Positions 8,157-15,168 of a stretch of 20,260 bases of DNA are shown piece by piece (the first letter of the stretch is position 1; the number at the start of each line of letters is the position of its first letter). The DNA comes from GCA-002282575 sp964493995 (GTDB taxonomy: Bacteria > Pseudomonadota > Gammaproteobacteria > Thiomicrospirales > Thiomicrospiraceae). Position numbers and translations under genes: made by a program. The stretch is taken from assembly GCA_964493995.1 (NCBI GenBank), contig CAZBQD010000039.1, positions 1 through 20,260 on the forward strand, written 5' to 3'. Under the pieces are notes generated by a model. It was not told where the DNA came from. It did not search any database and saw only the letters and a program-made list of their open reading frames with translations.

Positions 8157-9623
8157 ATGAGTAGTTTGCGCTTCCCTTATCATTTTGTGCAAGGACAGGG
8201 TGTGCTGTTGGTGCATGAATTGGAAGGTTGGATGTTGTTGGTGCGCCCCGACGCCACGGCTTCTGCTTTGTTAGAAGCCTTACGTGCCAGTCATTCTGTT
8301 GCGCCACAGGTGCAGCGGGTGAGTGTTGCTCAGTATGAGTTGGCGGTATCGCGTGTTTATGCCGATGGCGGCGAGCTGTCGGGCAGTGAAACCATGCTCG
8401 ATGCATTAGACATGAGTGACGCTTTTGATCTGATGCGGGTACAAAAGGAAGACTTACTCGCTTCTAATGACGAAGCGCCGGTGATTCGTTTCTTGAATGC
8501 CACCCTAGCCGAAGCGATTAAGCGTAAAGCTTCAGATATTCATTTAGAACCTTTTGAAGATACTCTGCGTGTGCGTTTCCGCATGGACGGGATGCTACAA
8601 ACGGTATTAGAACCGAAAGCCACCTTTGCCCCCTTGCTCATTTCGCGCTTAAAGGTGATGGCACGCTTGGATATTGCCGAAAAGCGCTTGCCGCAAGATG
8701 GTCGTATTGCCCTGCAATTAGGCTCGCGCATGGTTGATTTGCGCGTTTCGACCCTGCCTTCGCAATATGGTGAGCGGGTGGTGTTGCGCTTGCTCGATAA
8801 GAGTGCAGGTTTGTTATCCCTAGCGCAATTGGGTATGCCCGAACAGGTGTTTAAGGGTATTCATGCGAATTTAGCCAAAGCGCATGGCATTATTTTGGTC
8901 ACCGGGCCAACGGGTTCGGGCAAAACCACCACACTTTATGCCGCATTGTCGCACTTGAATGCGGTGGAGCGTAACATCATGACCGTAGAAGACCCAGTAG
9001 AATACGAGCTGAATGGCATCAGTCAAACGCAGGTCAACTTAAAAACCGACATGACCTTTGCTCGTGGCTTGCGCGCTATTTTGCGTCAAGACCCCGATGT
9101 GGTGATGGTGGGGGAAATTCGAGATGGTGAAACGGCGCAAATTGCCGTTCAGGCTTCGTTAACAGGGCATTTGGTGTTATCGACCCTGCATACCAATACC
9201 GCCATTGGCGCTATTACCCGCTTGCGTGATATGGGCGTCGAGCCTTTTTTGCTGGCTTCGTCGTTAGTCGGTATTTTGGCGCAACGACTGGTGCGTCGTT
9301 TGTGCCCCAGTGTGAAGCTCTCCCGTGCCGCCGATGAGGCGGAATGTCGTTTGTTGTCGCGTCCGGTTGATGTGCCTTTGTCTTTATTTGAACCGGGATC
9401 TAGCCCCGATTGCCCTTCGGGTTTTGCCGGTCGTATGGCGATTTACGAATGGATTAGCGTTGATGAAACCCTGCGTCACCTCATACATTCGGGTGACAGT
9501 GAACAAGCGATGGAAGCCTATGTACGCAGTATGGGCATGAAATCTTTGCGCGATAATGGCTTCGAGCAAGCCATAGCAGGCAATACCACACTGGCCGAAG
9601 TGTTAAGAGTCACGCAGGGATGA
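8157..9623 (+). CDS. gspE: Type II secretion system ATPase GspE
   Basis: GspE is the cytoplasmic hexameric ATPase that powers pseudopilus assembly. It has 488 residues. The N-terminal part is divergent. The ATPase core shows the Asp-box region (ASDIHLEPFEDTLRVRFRMDG), the Walker A motif GPTGSGKTT (about 249-257), the Walker B-type VVMVGEIRDGETA (about 315) and the His box TGHLVLSTLHTN. The zinc-binding tetracysteine motif usual in GspE is degenerate: only C383, C397 and C419 remain and neither C-x-x-C pair is intact. The gene begins 10 bp after gspD and ends 6 bp before a convergent gene. In most T2SS operons gspF comes next; here it is 5.5 kb away. Confidence 0.95.
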   Translation: MSSLRFPYHFVQGQGVLLVHELEGWMLLVRPDATASALLEALRASHSVAPQVQRVSVAQYELAVSRVYADGGELSGSETMLDALDMSDAFDLMRVQKEDLLASNDEAPVIRFLNATLAEAIKRKASDIHLEPFEDTLRVRFRMDGMLQTVLEPKATFAPLLISRLKVMARLDIAEKRLPQDGRIALQLGSRMVDLRVSTLPSQYGERVVLRLLDKSAGLLSLAQLGMPEQVFKGIHANLAKAHGIILVTGPTGSGKTTTLYAALSHLNAVERNIMTVEDPVEYELNGISQTQVNLKTDMTFARGLRAILRQDPDVVMVGEIRDGETAQIAVQASLTGHLVLSTLHTNTAIGAITRLRDMGVEPFLLASSLVGILAQRLVRRLCPSVKLSRAADEAECRLLSRPVDVPLSLFEPGSSPDCPSGFAGRMAIYEWISVDETLRHLIHSGDSEQAMEAYVRSMGMKSLRDNGFEQAIAGNTTLAEVLRVTQG

Positions 9624-9629
9624 CTTGCC

Positions 9630-10175
9630 TTAGTCTTCCCATAATTCGTTAATATTAAGGTTGATGGCGCAGCCTTGCCAATCGAAGGTAAAAGAGGCAT
9701 CACTGATATCTGCCATTTTGCGATACTTACCTTCAATGCGTTGAAAAATATGCACCACCTGATCTTGAGCATCGACCAGTACATACCATAGCACGCCTTC
9801 ACGTTCGTAAAGGTCAAACTTCAATGTGCGATCTTTGTGGGCGGTGCTGGGTGATAGTATCTCGAAAATAAGCTGGGGCGCACGAGTTAAATATTGTCCT
9901 GAAGCTTTAGGGCAAATCACCAAATTATCGGGCTGAACGACCGTATCATGGCTGATTTTCCAGTCCACAGCTTGTAGTGCTTGGCATTCTTTGCAATCCT
10001 TGAGTGCTTGCGCAATGAGCCAATGAAGTCTGCCCGATGTCGATTGGTGACGAATATTCGGCGCTGGCGACATGGCGTATGGTACGCCTTCAATCAGCTC
10101 CCATTGCCCTTCCCAGTGGGTATAGTCGTCGTAAGTGTAATGAGGTAGATATTCGAGTTTAAGTAGTGCGCTCAT
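9630..10175 (-). CDS. Uma2 family nuclease-like protein (DUF820, PD-(D/E)XK fold)
   Basis: This is a 181-residue Uma2-family protein. Diagnostic pieces are WELIEGVPYAMSPAPNIRHQ at about 25-44, VVQPDNLVI near 84-92 (the PD of the fold), and PQLIFEILSPSTAHKDRTLKFDLYE near 103-127, supplying the catalytic Glu and Lys. It ends with the usual strand-rich tail. The start at 10175 is preferred over a GTG at 10184, because the AAGGGTGA ribosome site covers the GTG and leaves six bases to the ATG. The biological role of Uma2 proteins is not settled; family members are abundant in cyanobacteria and sulfur bacteria, often in accessory DNA. It converges on gspE with a 6-bp gap and marks the edge of the accessory block that separates gspE and gspF. 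Confidence 0.88.
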   Translation of the reverse strand: MSALLKLEYLPHYTYDDYTHWEGQWELIEGVPYAMSPAPNIRHQSTSGRLHWLIAQALKDCKECQALQAVDWKISHDTVVQPDNLVICPKASGQYLTRAPQLIFEILSPSTAHKDRTLKFDLYEREGVLWYVLVDAQDQVVHIFQRIEGKYRKMADISDASFTFDWQGCAINLNINELWED

Positions 10176-10243
10176 CTGGTTCACCCTTAGTCGGTTATTC
10201 TAGAATCATTTTAGCACAATAAAATAGGATGTTTGTGTGACGC

Positions 10244-11341
10244 TTAACGATAACTTAACGTCAGCCAAAAACTCCTTGCTTCGTTGACATCGATAGTGTC
10301 CGAAGCGATTCCCCAACGCCATTGGCCTTGTTCAACCCCCAAATTGATAAGCGCTTGGGTAGGGTAGTAAATAATGCTGGTTTGTTTGAAAAGTAGATTG
10401 GTAGCAATACCAATACCCGTCATGCCATAACCATAATGCTCTTGGTAGGCAAGAATACCCGACCATTGCTCTGATAAGGGTGCGTTAAACTGGGCTTTAA
10501 TCCAAGGTGATAAAGAATGCGTAAAACTGCTGCTGGTTTCTCTGCCGGATAGATTAGGCGCAACTTGTAAGTAACCATCTGCACTATAGCTTTTAACACG
10601 AGAAGTAGCCTGTGCGGTCGTTTGTAGAGTGTTACCCCAATTAATTTCACCTAAGGCATCTCTCACCCACAGATCATAGCTTCCCCCCCAATTAAATTTG
10701 CCCGAAAGTCGGAAGTCGAGACTATAGCCACGCCCATTACCGTCTAAACGGTCAGTACGGCCAAACAGTTGATCTTGTTCGTAACGATAGTTGACATTGG
10801 CTTGATATTGATAGGTTTTGTCACTATTAGCACTGGCATTACCCACAATGTCGCCGTAACTGAGGTTGTCGGCATTAAATAGGCTGGCACCGAGTTGTAA
10901 ACGATGGTTTTGCAAATCCCATTGGTAGGCAGCTCTAAGGCCTGATGCTCGCCAAGTTTCAGCGTGCAGGTTGAGTTGATAATCGCGTCCAACGGGTAAG
11001 GCGTTTTCTTGAGAGATGGCATAGTAAAAGTCGGCAAAGTCGCTACTGTAGCGATAGTTCTGCTCGTAGCGGTATAAAGCGCCCAGTGACCATTGTTGAT
11101 AACGCGCTCCCACTTCTAGCCAGTTAGAGGTGAAGGCTTGATTGCCGCCATCGTAATAGTGTCCAGAACCCTTATCGAGTTGCGTTATGGCCATAGAGTC
11201 TGAACGACTTAGGCTGTCTAACACACCGTAGGCACTCCAGTCGCTGGCGCTGGCAGGGTTGACGCTAAAAAAAGAGGCGGCAAGCGCCACCTCTAACAGG
11301 GTTAAGCCAAATTGAACTTTAGAAGCTTTCAAAAGTACCAT
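10244..11341 (-). CDS. Outer-membrane beta-barrel protein paired with the long lipoprotein
   Basis: This is a 365-residue protein with a signal peptide cleaved at about residue 32 (NPASA before SDW). It continues as amphipathic, aromatic-rich strands typical of an outer-membrane barrel (for example WSLGALYRYEQNYRY, YQYQANVNYRYEQ, GYSLDFRLSGKF) and ends in a strand FWLTLSYR. No named barrel family is recognised; it has no TPR or POTRA region, so it is not Slam or BamA-like. Its start overlaps the 3' end of the lipoprotein gene by 23 bp, and an AAGG directly abuts the ATG; a TTG three codons later would have better ribosome-site spacing. The tight overlap implies the two proteins act together, perhaps in surface display or anchoring of the lipoprotein. 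This is inference. Confidence 0.7.
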   Translation of the reverse strand: MVLLKASKVQFGLTLLEVALAASFFSVNPASASDWSAYGVLDSLSRSDSMAITQLDKGSGHYYDGGNQAFTSNWLEVGARYQQWSLGALYRYEQNYRYSSDFADFYYAISQENALPVGRDYQLNLHAETWRASGLRAAYQWDLQNHRLQLGASLFNADNLSYGDIVGNASANSDKTYQYQANVNYRYEQDQLFGRTDRLDGNGRGYSLDFRLSGKFNWGGSYDLWVRDALGEINWGNTLQTTAQATSRVKSYSADGYLQVAPNLSGRETSSSFTHSLSPWIKAQFNAPLSEQWSGILAYQEHYGYGMTGIGIATNLLFKQTSIIYYPTQALINLGVEQGQWRWGIASDTIDVNEARSFWLTLSYR

Positions 11342-14210
11342 CCTTGAAGCTGACTTTTGTCCAACCTTTCATATCAATAATGTCGGCAACGGTCGTATTA
11401 CCCACTTTAATGGTACCTTGGACGCCACCAGTAGCAGACTTATTCAGGGTCATAGTCGTACCATCTAAGCTGGTAACCGTTAACGCAGAAATATTTGAAG
11501 CCCCATTAGCTATATTATTCGTAGCTGAAATAGTGATACCACGATTAGATGCTTGTTGTTTTAAGGAGACTGACGCACTACCAATATCTGGATAACCTTG
11601 ACGATCAACGCTCACGGTTGCCACAGTATTGGGGAAGCCAGTTAAATTTGCATCTAGGCTAATAGTTAAGTTAGCCTGAGCAAAGTTGTTGGCGCTTTCG
11701 AAGTCGGGAAAGGTTGCATAGCCATAAGCGTATGCACTTGCCGATGAAGATTGACTGGCTGGACTGTAACTGGCGTAATTTACGTTGGTGCTGATAACCC
11801 CAGTTGTTTTTTGCGTTAGCATACTGGTAAAGCCGAGCACGTCGCCCGCAATACATTTACTACCGTAAGATGGATATGCTTGGTTTTCTACTGGATAGCT
11901 GTAGTTAAAACAGGTTTGATTACTGTAACCACTAAATACTACGTAACTGATAGCACTATTATCTGGCATTCCTGCACTACTTGCTAGAGCATTTAAATTA
12001 GCTATATTACTGGGGAAAGCTGCATCACCACTGAAAGAGCTAGCATAAACAGATTTGTTTGATTGGTGCTGACTGAAACTAACAACATCAAAGTCGCTGG
12101 CATTAGTTAAATTGGTCATTACTGCAAGCTTACTACTACCACCATTGCTCGCAAAAGTACCATCCAAAGAAATATTACTGATACTGGCTGGTTGAGAGCT
12201 ATTTATATTAACACCCGTTTTATTTAAACCTACAAATCCTAGTTCAATATTGCCCGTAAAGCTTGCCACTGGATTGGCTGTTGTTAATGTCGCATTAGCT
12301 TTAATAATACCATCCGTAATAACAGCACTAGAATTAGAAGCTGCATAAACATCCACAGAACTAGCTAAATTAACGTTAATTGAAGCATTGGTTAATACAA
12401 CACTAGCACTTGAATTTTGAACACTCCCTGAAAGGCTAGCATTTACATTGGACAAAGTTTTAGTGTTTGCAGTTAAATCAATTGCCTTAACACCTTGAGC
12501 AATAAAAGACAAACTAATTGAAGGCTCGTCTGAAACATTGCTTACGGCTAGATTTAAGCCCCTTTCTGAATCTGTAACAACCACAGTAACAGTTGTAAGT
12601 TTGTTTTGTGGTGTTACAACATCGATAGAATAAGCGCCTGTATTTTTAATAGTATTACCTAGTGCCCCTAAAACACTTTGCACAGTGTAACCCAAATAAT
12701 TACTCAAGTTAGCAGTATTATCATTCCAAACATTAGCAACCAATTGAACTTGGTTAGAGAATGTCTGCGCTGGATTTTGCATACTGCTGATGCTACTTTG
12801 CAATGCCCGTGATTGATTAAGCAAATCTTTTGCTCTATCTATATCACTGCGATTATCTACAGGCGTTGACGAACCACCACCGCCAGTTGTTGGCGCAGGT
12901 GTCGGAGCTACTGACGGTGCTACTGACGGTGCTACTGACGGTGCTACTGACGGTGCTACCGATGGCGAGTTTGTTGGTGCGACCGAAGGAAGTTCCACCT
13001 TAATACTTTGACTGCTTTCATGCACAGTGGCGAGACTTTGCGCCACTTGGTTGATATTGTTTTGTGTTAAGGTCGGTACCGTTGTCGTTTGTGCACTGCT
13101 TGCCAGTGAGAGCAAGGTATCGGCGCGCGCTCCTAAGGTAGCGGCATTTTGGTTAATAACACCCGCTAAGGATAAAGGAGCAGAACTGGGCGTTGTCGTG
13201 ACGATTTTAGCCGAAGCCAATACCAAATTATGTAACTCCGACAATCCCGCTACCGAAGTATTGACGCTTTCCTGAACCGCGTTAGCAATATTGTCAGCAG
13301 AAGTATTACTCGTTAATGCGCCCGAAGCGAGCAGGGTTGCCACGGCAGCAGAAACCACTAACTCCGTTTTGTTCGCTGTTTCAGAAGCTAGTGCCGCCAC
13401 CGACTGCACCGCTGAAGGATTACGAAATTGGCTGGTTTGCGTGTTAACGGTCGTTTGAATCAAACTCGATACACTGGGTAAGGATTCGGGTTGAGACGTA
13501 TTAACCACCGAAGCCACCTGCGCAATGGTTTGGGCAATCGCATTGGCGGCATTTTGCGTGGCTTCCGCTAAGTTGCCCGATACACCCGCTTCGGCACTCG
13601 CCAAGACTTCAATGGCTTTTTGCATAGCCACGGCTTTTTGCAGTATGGCGGGCTCTTCTACTGCCATGGTCATCGGGTCGGCGGTGACATTACTAGCACT
13701 AATACCCAATACCTTACCCAAGGTCGCTTTAGCATTCGCTAAGCTTTCGACAGTGGGGTTACTACCGGCTAACGCATTAACAAGAGTCGTTAAGGGCGTG
13801 ATGTTTGTACTGGGATTATTCGCATCGGGTTTGGCGGTCATCACGCCGGTGAAAGGCTGACCCGTACCCGTGTCTGTACCACCGGTTAGCACTAATTGAC
13901 TACTCAGCAACACTTGACCTGGCAATAAGCTAATACCGTTTAGCGTGTATCTTCCTTGCGCATCGGTCGTTGTCGTCGGCTCATTGTCGTTGAGACCATT
14001 GCCATTCAGGTCGAGAAAAACGGTTGCGCCTGCAATATAACCATCCACACCCAGCCCTGAAACGGATTGCGTTGGTGCTTGCGTGGGCGCGTCAGTGACA
14101 ATGGGTGTTTCAGCAGCAGGTGCACTGCTAGAACCGCCACCACAAGCGGTTAGTAAAGTGGCAGACACAATTAAGGCAGACAAGGGCAAAACCTGAAAAG
14201 ATTTTTTCAT
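11319..14210 (-). CDS. Large modular surface lipoprotein, candidate phase-variable
   Basis: This is a 963-residue lipoprotein. The signal peptide has lipobox LLTAC (Cys23), followed by GGGSSS. Residues about 50-100 hold an SdrD/Cna-B-like module, GATVFLDLNGNGLNDNEP...TDAQGRYTL, whose D-x-N-x-N-G-x-x-D-x-E loop resembles a calcium-binding loop. An Ala-rich, mainly helical region follows (about 120-410), then a Pro-rich linker with VAPS repeats and GGGGSS (about 415-450). The last 510 residues are Ser/Asn/Thr-rich predicted beta structure. The first 390 residues are nearly identical to the paralogue at 16.5-18.0 kb; the C-terminal part is different and looks more AT-rich. The gene overlaps the barrel gene and has a promoter with nine G in its spacer. 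A role as adhesin or surface structure is inferred. Confidence 0.85.
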   Translation of the reverse strand: MKKSFQVLPLSALIVSATLLTACGGGSSSAPAAETPIVTDAPTQAPTQSVSGLGVDGYIAGATVFLDLNGNGLNDNEPTTTTDAQGRYTLNGISLLPGQVLLSSQLVLTGGTDTGTGQPFTGVMTAKPDANNPSTNITPLTTLVNALAGSNPTVESLANAKATLGKVLGISASNVTADPMTMAVEEPAILQKAVAMQKAIEVLASAEAGVSGNLAEATQNAANAIAQTIAQVASVVNTSQPESLPSVSSLIQTTVNTQTSQFRNPSAVQSVAALASETANKTELVVSAAVATLLASGALTSNTSADNIANAVQESVNTSVAGLSELHNLVLASAKIVTTTPSSAPLSLAGVINQNAATLGARADTLLSLASSAQTTTVPTLTQNNINQVAQSLATVHESSQSIKVELPSVAPTNSPSVAPSVAPSVAPSVAPSVAPTPAPTTGGGGSSTPVDNRSDIDRAKDLLNQSRALQSSISSMQNPAQTFSNQVQLVANVWNDNTANLSNYLGYTVQSVLGALGNTIKNTGAYSIDVVTPQNKLTTVTVVVTDSERGLNLAVSNVSDEPSISLSFIAQGVKAIDLTANTKTLSNVNASLSGSVQNSSASVVLTNASINVNLASSVDVYAASNSSAVITDGIIKANATLTTANPVASFTGNIELGFVGLNKTGVNINSSQPASISNISLDGTFASNGGSSKLAVMTNLTNASDFDVVSFSQHQSNKSVYASSFSGDAAFPSNIANLNALASSAGMPDNSAISYVVFSGYSNQTCFNYSYPVENQAYPSYGSKCIAGDVLGFTSMLTQKTTGVISTNVNYASYSPASQSSSASAYAYGYATFPDFESANNFAQANLTISLDANLTGFPNTVATVSVDRQGYPDIGSASVSLKQQASNRGITISATNNIANGASNISALTVTSLDGTTMTLNKSATGGVQGTIKVGNTTVADIIDMKGWTKVSFKDGTFESF
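12907..12966 (-). repeat. 12-bp coding tandem repeat (VAPS), long lipoprotein
   Basis: There are four perfect copies of GCTACTGACGGT (plus strand) at 12907-12954 and a degenerate fifth. On the coding strand each unit reads GTA GCA CCG TCA (Val-Ala-Pro-Ser). Because the unit is a multiple of three, copy-number change would alter linker length without breaking the frame. Confidence 0.9.
12984..14147 (-). repeat. Inverted repeat arm A (about 1.17 kb)
   Basis: This stretch covers the lipobox to the start of the VAPS linker in the long lipoprotein gene. Read on the minus strand it matches 16608-17777 nearly base for base. The only length difference I can see is a 6-bp GGCGGT insertion in the other copy, and the translations differ at about 22 of roughly 388 residues. 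Homology stops abruptly at both ends: the signal peptides differ, and so do the C-terminal regions. Confidence 0.92.
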
Positions 14211-14250
14211 GGGATATTATCTCACTAAGCGTTGAATAAATTACTCGCAA

Positions 14251-14280
14251 ATGCTACCCCCCCCCATATCGAATTGTCAA
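14251..14280 (-). promoter_or_regulatory. Lipoprotein promoter with a poly-G tract in the spacer
   Basis: On the minus strand a perfect -35 TTGACA (14280-14275) is followed by nine mixed bases, nine G (14265-14257) and TAGCAT (14256-14251) at the -10 position. The spacer is 18 bp. Slippage to eight G would give 17 bp, the optimum. The predicted transcript begins about 35 bases before the ATG at 14210. This is the layout of known slippage-controlled promoters such as neisserial porA. The -10 is only a 4/6 match, so the call rests on the -35 and the tract. Confidence 0.55.
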
Positions 14281-14337
14281 GCCTTAGAAATCATTATTTT
14301 TGTTATAAAGTTGGGCTGAATTTCATCATGCTAATGT
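14255..14337. repeat. 83-bp direct repeat, left copy (flanks the TA module)
   Basis: This is identical to 15015-15097 except for one base (G at 14310, A at 15070). It begins TACCCCCCCCC and ends GCTAATGT. It contains the leftward -35 and C/G tract and, in the rightward direction, an extended -10 TGTTATAAA (14301-14309). The two copies bracket the yefM-yoeB pair and are 760 bp apart. Confidence 0.95.
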
Positions 14338-14370
14338 GGACAAGTTGCTGTTAGTAATTAACGTTAAGTA

Positions 14371-14401
14371 TGTACAGTTAGTTGAACAAGTGTGCTAATA
14401 T
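14371..14401 (+). promoter_or_regulatory. yefM-yoeB promoter and TGTACA operator
   Basis: TGCTAATAT (14393-14401) is an extended -10 that would start the message about 25 bases before the yefM ATG. TGTACA (14371-14376) lies just upstream; this hexamer is the core of the palindromes bound by YefM in the E. coli yefM-yoeB operator. Only one clear copy is present here. Autoregulation by the antitoxin complex is inferred from family behaviour. Confidence 0.5.
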
Positions 14402-14433
14402 TGTTATAGGAAATGAGAAAAGATGAGGTGCGT

Positions 14434-14691
14434 ATGCAAGTGGTCAGTTATACAGAAGCCAGAAATGGCTTAAAAGCGGTGTTGGATTCGGTTGTAGATA
14501 ACGCCGATTGCACCCTTATTACGCGCCGTGATGCTGGCAATGCGGTGGTGATGTCGCAAGATTATTTTAATAGCCTCATGGAAACAGTACATTTGTTGAA
14601 AAGTCCAGCCAATGTGGTGCATTTACAAGAATCGATTCATCAATATCGTGCGGGTAAACGCTTAATCAAGGATTTGTTGGATGAAGATTGA
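14434..14691 (+). CDS. yefM: Antitoxin of the YefM (Phd/YefM) family
   Basis: This is an 85-residue antitoxin. The N-terminal MQVVSYTEARNGLKAVLDSV matches the DNA-binding Phd/YefM fold, followed by TLITRRDAGNAVVMSQDYFNSLMETV and a C-terminal segment that in this family wraps the toxin. The start at 14434 is chosen over the ATG at 14413 because GAGG lies five bases before it and family members begin at this point; the earlier ATG has AGGA only one base away. The protein neutralises YoeB and represses the operon. It overlaps the toxin gene by 11 bp. The pair sits between two 83-bp direct repeats. Confidence 0.92.
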   Translation: MQVVSYTEARNGLKAVLDSVVDNADCTLITRRDAGNAVVMSQDYFNSLMETVHLLKSPANVVHLQESIHQYRAGKRLIKDLLDED

Positions 14692-14947
14692 GCGCTTGTG
14701 TTGGACTGAAGAAGCTTGGTCGGATTATGAATATTGGCAAACGCAAGACAGAAAAACGCTCAAACGCATCAATCTGTTAATTCGAGATAGCATGAGAACG
14801 CCTTTTGAAGGGCTGGGTAAGCCAGAAGCACTCAAAGAAAATCTATCGGGATTTTGGTCAAGGCGGATAGATGACACGAATCGTCTTGTTTATGCTGTTG
14901 ATGAAGGGGAAGTCACCATTATTGCCTGTCGTTATCATTATCAGTGA
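14681..14947 (+). CDS. yoeB: YoeB family mRNA interferase toxin
   Basis: This is an 88-residue ribosome-dependent RNase of the YoeB/RelE fold. The catalytic residues known in E. coli YoeB (Glu46, Arg65, His83) align with Glu49, Arg68 and His86, and the C-terminal signature CRYHYQ is intact, so the toxin looks active. Its ATG overlaps the antitoxin stop region by 11 bp (coupled translation). It cleaves translated mRNA at the A site when released from YefM. An inverted repeat (GAGCAAAA near 14946, TTTTGCTC near 14993) follows, but it has no T tract. Confidence 0.94.
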   Translation: MKIERLCWTEEAWSDYEYWQTQDRKTLKRINLLIRDSMRTPFEGLGKPEALKENLSGFWSRRIDDTNRLVYAVDEGEVTIIACRYHYQ

Positions 14948-15014
14948 GCAAAAGTGCCCATAGAGTAGCGATAATGTGTGACCGAATATGCGTTTTGCTC
15001 TAAAAAGTAACAGT

Positions 15015-15097
15015 TACCCCCCCCCATATCGAATTGTCAAGCCTTAGAAATCATTATTTTTGTTATAAAATTGGGCTGAATTTCATCATGCTAATGT
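15015..15097. repeat. 83-bp direct repeat, right copy
   Basis: This is the second copy of the repeat at 14255-14337, including the nine-C tract and the rightward TGTTATAAA (15061-15069). On this side the leftward -35 is not followed by a -10 (TAACTG instead of TAGCAT), so the leftward promoter works, if at all, only in the left copy. Confidence 0.95.
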
Positions 15098-15127
15098 CAT
15101 GACGCGTGTGAAATATTGTGCTATCTT
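15061..15127 (+). promoter_or_regulatory. Candidate gspF promoters
   Basis: There are two extended -10 candidates: TGTTATAAA at 15061-15069, within the direct repeat, and TGCTATCTT at 15119-15127. Either could drive gspF, which cannot be read from the gspCDE promoter because several kilobases of opposite-strand genes intervene. Neither has a good -35 at standard spacing. Confidence 0.35.
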
Positions 15128-15168
15128 AAACAGCTAATATTAAGATGCCCTTTGAGCAACAGTCCTTT

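Noticed and set aside
10238..10264. Imperfect TGACG...CGTCA inverted repeat at the barrel gene's end
   Set aside because: One arm has an extra base, there is no T tract in either direction, and most of it is coding.
10244..11341. Slam-type surface lipoprotein assembly protein
   Set aside because: The protein is short and lacks the N-terminal TPR region; only the genetic pairing with a lipoprotein is similar.
12907..12966. Short tandem repeats as a CRISPR-like array
   Set aside because: Units are contiguous 12-mers without spacers and encode a VAPS linker in frame.
13525..13860. Plus-strand reading frame of 111 codons opposite the long lipoprotein, and its twin at 16901-17224 on the minus strand
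   Set aside because: Both are antisense shadows of the same duplicated Ala-rich coding DNA; the twin exists only because the gene is duplicated, not because the frame is conserved as a protein.
14946..15000. Inverted repeat GAGCAAAA/TTTTGCTC after yoeB as a terminator
   Set aside because: The loop is about 39 bases and no T tract follows.
15015..15035. Poly-C tract in the right 83-bp repeat as a second phase-variable promoter
   Set aside because: The -35 is present on the minus strand but the -10 position reads TAACTG, and the gene downstream in that direction (yoeB) is on the other strand.
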